A stretch of 64,000 nt of DNA from Curtobacterium sp. Leaf261 (lineage in GTDB: Bacteria; Actinomycetota; Actinomycetes; Actinomycetales; Microbacteriaceae): positions 300,915 to 364,914 of the forward strand of contig NZ_LMMJ01000008.1 of NCBI RefSeq assembly GCF_001422205.1, read 5' to 3'. The notes beneath the pieces are model-generated. The model did no database searches, was not told the origin of the DNA, and saw nothing but the letters and a program-made list of their open reading frames with translations. Shown here piece after piece: positions 59,041 to 64,000 of this stretch. How positions within the stretch are numbered: position 1 is the first letter of the stretch; every line of letters starts with the position of its first letter. The position numbers and the translations under genes were made by a program.

Positions 59041-60402
59041 TCAGTCCCTGTCGGTCGCCGAGCCGTCCGTGGCCTCGTGGGGCCGGTCGTCGGTCGTGTC
59101 GTTCAGCAGGTCCTCGATCGCCCGGTCGATCTCGTCGGACCCGTCCTGCGGATCGCGGAGACGCGCGACCAGGGCCTCCGGTGCGTCGATGTCCTCGCTC
59201 GTCGGGACGAGGTCGGGGTGCGACCAGAGCGCGTCGCGCTGCTCGGCACCGAGGTCGTCCGACACCGTCTGCCACATCTGAGCAGCCTCGCGGAGACGCC
59301 GCGGGCGGAGTTCGAGTCCGACGAGGGTCGCGAACGCGGACTCGGCCGGGCCACCGGCGGCGCGACGGCGGCGGACCATCTCGGCGATCGCCGCCGACTT
59401 CGGCAGCCGCGTGGTCGCGGCCGGGGTGACGACGTCGACCCAGCCCTCGACGAGCGCGAGCATGGTCTCGAGGCGGGCGAGCGCCTGGTCCTGCTCAGGG
59501 GTCCGCGGCGGGATGAGCGCACCGCTCGCCAGGGCGTTCTGCAGCTCCTCGGCGTTCGACGGGTCGAAGCTCGACGCGAGGTCCTCCACCGCCGAGGTGT
59601 CCACGTGGATGCCACGGGCGAACTCGGTGATCGAGGTGATGAGGTGGAGTCGGAGCCACCGCGCCGACCGGAACAGCCGGGCGTGGGCCAGTTCGCGCAC
59701 CGCGAGGTAGATGCGGACCTCGTCCTCGGGCACGTCGAGTCCCTCGGCGAACGCGGCGACGTTCTGCGGCACGAGTGCCGCCTGCTGCTCGTCGAGGAGC
59801 GGGATGCCGACGTCGCCGCCGGACACGACCTCCGTCGAGAGCTGTCCGACGACCTGGCCGAGCTGCATCGCGAAGAGGGCGCCACCGACGCTCCGCATGA
59901 TCTGGCTGGCACCGCTCAGCATGCTCTTCAGCTCTTCGGGCGCCTGGGTGTCGATGACCTCGGTGAGGGCGTCGGCGATGCTCGTGGCGACCGGCTCGGC
60001 GACCTGGCTCCAGACCGGCATCGTCGCGGACGTCCACTGCTCGCGGGTCAGCAGCCGTGGTGCCTCGGTGAGCTCGGCGACCGTCGTGACGTCGTCGAGC
60101 CAGAGCGCCGCGACCTGGAAGGCCTGCAGGAGCGCGTTCGACGTCGCGGGGTCGACGGCCTGACCGCCGTCCTTCGCGATGCTCGCGGCGCGCTCGCCCG
60201 CCGCCGAGAAGTCGATGCCGTCGCCGCCCTTCTGGACGGCGTCCTGCAGCTGCCCCATGAGGCGTGCCACGAAGGCGGGATCGTTGGGCAGCCCGGCAGC
60301 ACCGGCCAGCTGCGAGGGATCGATGTCGGAGCCGCCGGACAGGAACTTGCGCAGCATGTCGCGGAACTCGTCGTCAGGTTCCCGCTGCGGATCTTCAGCC
60401 AT
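59041..60402 (-). CDS. DUF2342 zinc-dependent metalloprotease-like protein
   Basis: 453 aa of the actinobacterial DUF2342/zincin-like family (Rv3195 position). The signature helix is YLAVRELAHARLFRSARWL with E237 and H240. A second conserved segment is ALVEGWVDVVTPAA, and the N-terminus is acidic and disordered. Proteolytic activity is predicted from the fold family, not shown. The ATG at 60402 is 7 nt after TAGCGT; an in-frame GTG two codons upstream touches the -10 box and is less likely. The tail is Asp-rich. Confidence 0.87.
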   Translation of the reverse strand: MAEDPQREPDDEFRDMLRKFLSGGSDIDPSQLAGAAGLPNDPAFVARLMGQLQDAVQKGGDGIDFSAAGERAASIAKDGGQAVDPATSNALLQAFQVAALWLDDVTTVAELTEAPRLLTREQWTSATMPVWSQVAEPVATSIADALTEVIDTQAPEELKSMLSGASQIMRSVGGALFAMQLGQVVGQLSTEVVSGGDVGIPLLDEQQAALVPQNVAAFAEGLDVPEDEVRIYLAVRELAHARLFRSARWLRLHLITSITEFARGIHVDTSAVEDLASSFDPSNAEELQNALASGALIPPRTPEQDQALARLETMLALVEGWVDVVTPAATTRLPKSAAIAEMVRRRRAAGGPAESAFATLVGLELRPRRLREAAQMWQTVSDDLGAEQRDALWSHPDLVPTSEDIDAPEALVARLRDPQDGSDEIDRAIEDLLNDTTDDRPHEATDGSATDRD

Positions 60403-60409
60403 GGCCACT

Positions 60410-60415
60410 ACGCTA
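60410..60415 (-). promoter_or_regulatory. -10 box of leaderless DUF2342 gene promoter
   Basis: TAGCGT on the minus strand, 7 nt before the ATG at 60402. Confidence 0.6.
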
Positions 60416-60478
60416 ACGGCTGGTCCACGGCACGACCTGGGACCGGCCCGAGGGATCGCGCATCAGCGTGCGCCCGTG

Positions 60479-60506
60479 GCGAACAGCGGGTTGCGAACAG
60501 TGGGTT
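60479..60506. repeat. 14-bp direct repeat
   Basis: GCGAACAGCGGGTT and GCGAACAGTGGGTT in tandem, in the divergent gap between the DUF2342 and PDZ protease genes. Confidence 0.8.
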
Positions 60507-60607
60507 GCGACCCATGCGGACCGCCGTCTGCACCGCGGCGGACAGCACCGTGCGGACGGCTGCGACCGCTCGTCACCCGGGCTCCCCGATCCGCCGGAAG
60601 GACAACG

Positions 60608-61720
60608 TTGACGCTCTTCGCCCCGACCCCCGCCAAGCCCCGGTCGAGGGCCCGCCTGGTCGGGTGGGGGCTCATCGTCGTGGCCCTCGTCCTCGCGCTC
60701 GCCGCGACCGTGCTGCCGAGTCCCTACCTGATCGAGCTCCCCGGGCCGGTGTTCAACACGATCGGGACGCAGCAGCAGGGCACCGGGAAGAACGCGAAGG
60801 ACGTCGAGCTCATCCAGGTGTCCGGGCACGAGACCTACCCGACGAAGGGCGCCCTCGACATGCTCACGGTGAGCGTCGACGGCACCGCGACACAGCGGCC
60901 GTCCTGGCTCGCCGTGATCCGCGCACTCTTCACGAAGTCCCAGGCCGTGATCCCGGCGTCGGCGATCTACCCACCGGGTGAGACCACCGAGAACGTCGAC
61001 AAGCAGGACGCCGCCGACATGCAGAACTCGCAGCAGTCCGCCGTCGCCGCCGCACTCATCCACAGCGGGTACGACATCGACTCGCGGCTCAAGGTCGGCT
61101 ACGTCGCCGACGGGTCGGCCGCGGCGGGCGTGCTGAAGACGGACGACGTCATCGAGTCGATCAACGGCACCTCGCTCACCACGAACAGTGACACCACGCG
61201 GCTCACCTCGCTCGTGCGGAAGAACGGGACCGGCACGGCGGCCTCGCTCGTCATCGACCGTGACGGCACCGAGCGGACCGTGTCGGTGACGCCGAAGGAG
61301 ACCGACGGCGCACCGCTGCTCGGCATCGGGGTCGTCGAGTCCTACACGTTCCCGTTCGACGTCAAGATCGCGCTGCAGAACGTCGGCGGGCCGAGCGCCG
61401 GCATGATGTTCGCGCTCGGGATCATCGACGAGATCACACCGGGGCAGCTGAACGGCGGCGAGCACGTGGCCGGCACCGGGACCATCACGGCGAACGGGCA
61501 GGTCGGGCCGATCGGCGGGATCCGGCAGAAGCTGTTCGGCGCAAAGGACGCCGGGGCGACGATCTTCCTCGCGCCGAAGAGCAACTGCGACGAGGTCGTG
61601 GGACACGTCCCGGACGGCCTCGACGTGTACGCGGTGTCGACCCTGTCCCAGGCGACGAAGGACCTCGGCGTGATCAGCGCGGGCGGCGACACGTCCGGGC
61701 TCGAGCGCTGCGGGTCCTGA
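60608..61720 (+). CDS. PDZ and Lon-like serine protease, YlbL family
   Basis: 370-aa membrane-anchored protease (Rv3194c position). One N-terminal helix (WGLIVVALVLALAATVLPS), a PDZ domain at about 160-225 (GYVADGSAAAGVLKTDDVI), then a Lon protease domain with catalytic S263 in GGPSAGMMFALG and K308 in GGIRQKLFGAK, 45 residues apart as in Lon. The start is a TTG at 60608 with GGAAGGA 6 nt upstream. The active site should face outside the membrane. It is divergent from the DUF2342 gene. Confidence 0.92.
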   Translation: MTLFAPTPAKPRSRARLVGWGLIVVALVLALAATVLPSPYLIELPGPVFNTIGTQQQGTGKNAKDVELIQVSGHETYPTKGALDMLTVSVDGTATQRPSWLAVIRALFTKSQAVIPASAIYPPGETTENVDKQDAADMQNSQQSAVAAALIHSGYDIDSRLKVGYVADGSAAAGVLKTDDVIESINGTSLTTNSDTTRLTSLVRKNGTGTAASLVIDRDGTERTVSVTPKETDGAPLLGIGVVESYTFPFDVKIALQNVGGPSAGMMFALGIIDEITPGQLNGGEHVAGTGTITANGQVGPIGGIRQKLFGAKDAGATIFLAPKSNCDEVVGHVPDGLDVYAVSTLSQATKDLGVISAGGDTSGLERCGS

Positions 61721-61820
61721 CCCAGCGCACGGTTCACGGTGACCCCGGAGCCGATGCCCGGCGCGAGCACACACGTTCCACAGGCGGCATGAACCGGGCG
61801 GGGCTGTCAGGACGAACCCC

Positions 61821-61826
61821 TAGGAT
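61821..61826 (+). promoter_or_regulatory. Candidate -10 box for the UPF0182 gene
   Basis: TAGGAT, 54 nt before the GTG at 61881. A GGAG ribosome site at about 61868-61871 lies in the leader. Confidence 0.4.
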
Positions 61827-61880
61827 CGATGCTCCGAGGGCCTGACCGGTCGTTGGTCCGAAACGTCTGGAGCATCACAA

Positions 61881-64000
61881 GTGACGACTACCTCGTCCGC
61901 ATCGGGGCGGCGCTCGCCGCGGGTCCCGATCGTCGTGACCATCATCGTGCTGGCGGCACTGGTGATCGCGTTCTTCATCTTCGCGAGCCTCTACACGGAC
62001 TACCTCTGGTTCGCGCAGCTCGGGTTCCAGAAGGTCCTGACGACCCGTTGGCTGGCCGGGACCGCGATGTTCTTCGCGGGGTTCCTCGGCATGGCCGTCC
62101 CGGTCTACGTGAGCATCGCGGTGGCGTTCCGTTTCCGCCCGGTGTACGCCAAGCTCAACGCGCAGCTCGACCGGTACCAGCAGGTCATCGAACCGCTGCG
62201 CCGTGCGGTCATGTTCGGCATCCCGACCGTCCTCGGCCTCTTCGCCGGCCTCGCGACCGCGCCCCGGTGGAGCATGGTGCTCGAGTACTTCAACCGGACG
62301 TCGTTCGGCAAGGTCGACCCGCAGTTCCATCTCGACATCTCCTTCTACGTCTTCGAGCTGCCGTTCTGGCGCTCGATCGTCGCGTTCGCGTCCGCCGTCG
62401 TGCTCATCGCGGGCCTCGCGGCCATCGCTGCGTCCTACCTGTACGGCGCGCTCCGCTTCGGCGGGCGAGAGGTCCGCATCTCGCGGACGGCGCGCGTCCA
62501 GCTGGCCGCCACCGCCGCCGTCTACATCGCGCTCCAGGCGGTGAGTCTCTGGCTCGACCAGTACGCCACCCTGGCCAAGGACAACTCACTGATCACCGGT
62601 GCGCAGTACACCGAGGTGAACGCCACGATCCCTGGTCGGCAGATCCTCGCCGGGATCGCGGCCGTCGTCGCGATCCTGTTCATCCTCACCGCGGTGATCG
62701 GCCGGTGGCGGATCTCCGTCGTCGGGACCGCCCTGCTCCTCGTCTCCGCGATCGTCGTCGGCGGGATCTACCCGTGGATCGTCCAGCGACTGCAGGTGGC
62801 CCCGAGCGAGCGGAGCTACGAGTCGTCGTACATCCAACGGAACATCGACGCCACGAGATCGGCGTACGGAGTCTCTGGCGTCAAGGAGCAGACGTACGAC
62901 GCGACGAAGGACACCTCCACCGGCGCGCTCGCCCAGGACGCCCAGACCACCGCGAACATCCGGATCATCGACCCGTCGATCGTCAGCGAGTCGTTCAGCC
63001 AGCTGCAGCAGTACCGCCAGTACTACAAGTTCCCCTCGACACTCGACGTCGACCGGTACGACGTCGACGGCACGAGCGAGGACACCGTCATCGCGGTGCG
63101 CGACATCGACCTCGACGGCCTCGGCAAATCCGCCACGCAGTACAACCGCACGTTCGTCTACACCCATGGGTACGGCGTCGTCGCGGCGTACGGCAACAAG
63201 CGCGCGAGCGACGGCAAGCCGGTCTTCGCGGAGTCGGGCATCCCGACCTCGGGCAAGCTCGGGGACTACCAGCCGCGGGTGTACTTCGGCGAGAGCTCGC
63301 CGGCGTACTCCATCGTCGGTGCGGCGAAGGGCACGAAGAAGGTCGAGCTCGACTACCCGTCGGGCGCGGACGCCTCGAACGCCGGCAACGCGTTGACGAC
63401 CTACGACGCGGAGGGCGGGCCGGAGCTCGGCAGCGTGTTCAACCGTCTCGTCTACGCCGCCAAGTTCCAGTCGGAGCAGATCCTGCTCTCGAACGCGGTG
63501 AACGCCGACTCGCAGATCCTGTACGACCGCAACCCGATCCAGCGGGTCCAGAAGGTCGCCCCGTACCTGCAGACCGACAAGGACGCCTACCCCGCGATCG
63601 TGAACCACCGCATCGTGTGGATCGTCGACGGCTACACCACGACGAACGCCTACCCGTACTCGCAGAGCGCGAGCCTCGACGACACCATCAACGGGACGTC
63701 GACGTCGGGGTACCGCACCGACCAGGTGAACTACATCCGGAACTCCGTCAAGGCGACCGTCGATGCGTACACGGGCAAGGTGACGCTCTACTCGTGGGAT
63801 GCCAAGGACCCGATCATCCAGACCTGGAAGAAGATCTTCCCGACGTCGATCAAGCCGATGTCGTCGATGAGCGCCGGTCTGCTCGACCACGTCCGGTACC
63901 CGACCGACCTCTTCAAGGTGCAGCGGACGATCCTCGGTACCTACCACGTGACCACGGCGAACTCGTTCTACTCGGGTGACGATGCGTGGGTGACCCCGCA
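61881..64000 (+). CDS. UPF0182 family large membrane protein (partial)
   Basis: The first 706 codons are visible; the gene runs off the right edge (full-length members are near 1000 aa, Rv3193c position). Seven helices occupy residues 15-310, opening VVTIIVLAALVIAFFIFAS, with LYTDYLWFAQLGF and FHLDISFYVFELPFW diagnostic. A large extracytoplasmic domain follows (YIQRNIDATRSAYGV, TYTHGYGVV-like region, YFGESSPAYSIVG, NRIVWIVDGYTTTNAYPYS-type segment). Function unknown. GTG start. Confidence 0.93.
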   Translation, partial: MTTTSSASGRRSPRVPIVVTIIVLAALVIAFFIFASLYTDYLWFAQLGFQKVLTTRWLAGTAMFFAGFLGMAVPVYVSIAVAFRFRPVYAKLNAQLDRYQQVIEPLRRAVMFGIPTVLGLFAGLATAPRWSMVLEYFNRTSFGKVDPQFHLDISFYVFELPFWRSIVAFASAVVLIAGLAAIAASYLYGALRFGGREVRISRTARVQLAATAAVYIALQAVSLWLDQYATLAKDNSLITGAQYTEVNATIPGRQILAGIAAVVAILFILTAVIGRWRISVVGTALLLVSAIVVGGIYPWIVQRLQVAPSERSYESSYIQRNIDATRSAYGVSGVKEQTYDATKDTSTGALAQDAQTTANIRIIDPSIVSESFSQLQQYRQYYKFPSTLDVDRYDVDGTSEDTVIAVRDIDLDGLGKSATQYNRTFVYTHGYGVVAAYGNKRASDGKPVFAESGIPTSGKLGDYQPRVYFGESSPAYSIVGAAKGTKKVELDYPSGADASNAGNALTTYDAEGGPELGSVFNRLVYAAKFQSEQILLSNAVNADSQILYDRNPIQRVQKVAPYLQTDKDAYPAIVNHRIVWIVDGYTTTNAYPYSQSASLDDTINGTSTSGYRTDQVNYIRNSVKATVDAYTGKVTLYSWDAKDPIIQTWKKIFPTSIKPMSSMSAGLLDHVRYPTDLFKVQRTILGTYHVTTANSFYSGDDAWVTP

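Overview
The window is GC-rich (about 70 percent G+C by eye), densely coding chromosomal DNA from an actinobacterium. A mycothiol deacetylase (mshB), an AdnAB-type helicase-nuclease, a 7Fe-type ferredoxin next to dapC, DUF3117 and DUF3107 proteins, GTG/TTG starts and many leaderless promoters all fit. The style of the intergenic repeats and the fused dipeptide ABC ATPase point to Microbacteriaceae, plausibly Curtobacterium. The family is well supported; the genus is a guess. I see no rRNA, tRNA, CRISPR array, prophage or insertion sequence.

Layout. 1-5333: peptide ABC transporter, with the fused ATPase (cut by the window edge) and two permeases on the minus strand and the binding lipoprotein divergent. 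5493-7910: PH-domain-like membrane protein, peroxiredoxin and CPBP protease. 8019-14767: typA, M20 amidohydrolase, a lipoprotein, mshB, ferredoxin and dapC. 14861-17097: small exported protein and citrate synthase. 17275-25915: LacI-controlled carbohydrate locus, with a divergent regulator, binding protein, two permeases, a ThuA-like protein, two Gfo/Idh/MocA oxidoreductases and a TIM-barrel isomerase/lyase-like protein. 25980-29429: metE and metF. 29583-34169: dapD/dapE divergent pair, membrane glycosyltransferase-like protein and AI-2E family protein. 34309-41814: DUF3117, AAA ATPase, O-methyltransferase, tatB, mrp, DUF1003, MgtE_N/CBS protein, GSP17M-like protein and two paralogous acetyltransferases. 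41917-46915: aminopeptidase P, PHP phosphoesterase, RhlE-type helicase and ferritin-like protein. 46982-64000: small membrane protein, DUF3107, adnA, adnB, a degenerate phosphotransferase, nudC, uvrD2, a cyclodehydratase-like zinc protein, a DUF2342 metalloprotease, a PDZ/Lon-type protease and UPF0182 (cut by the window edge).

How it fits together. Three genes (dapC, dapD, dapE) cover consecutive steps of the succinylase route to diaminopimelate and lysine. metF supplies the methyl donor used by metE. adnAB and uvrD2 are the DNA-repair motors. Much of the rest matches gene neighbourhoods known from Mycobacterium tuberculosis (Rv1165-Rv1178, Rv1201c-Rv1232c and Rv3193c-Rv3211), so most of the window is conserved actinobacterial core. 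The accessory-looking part is the 17.3-25.9 kb sugar locus. It has uptake and two dehydrogenase-type enzymes but no glycoside hydrolase and no sugar kinase, which suggests oxidation-based sugar or glycoside breakdown.

Two regulatory themes recur. At least 16 genes have a TAnnnT -10 element 6 or 7 nt before the start codon, the signature of leaderless mRNA. Two families of short GC-rich palindromes sit between genes, and one of them has also spread into coding sequence.
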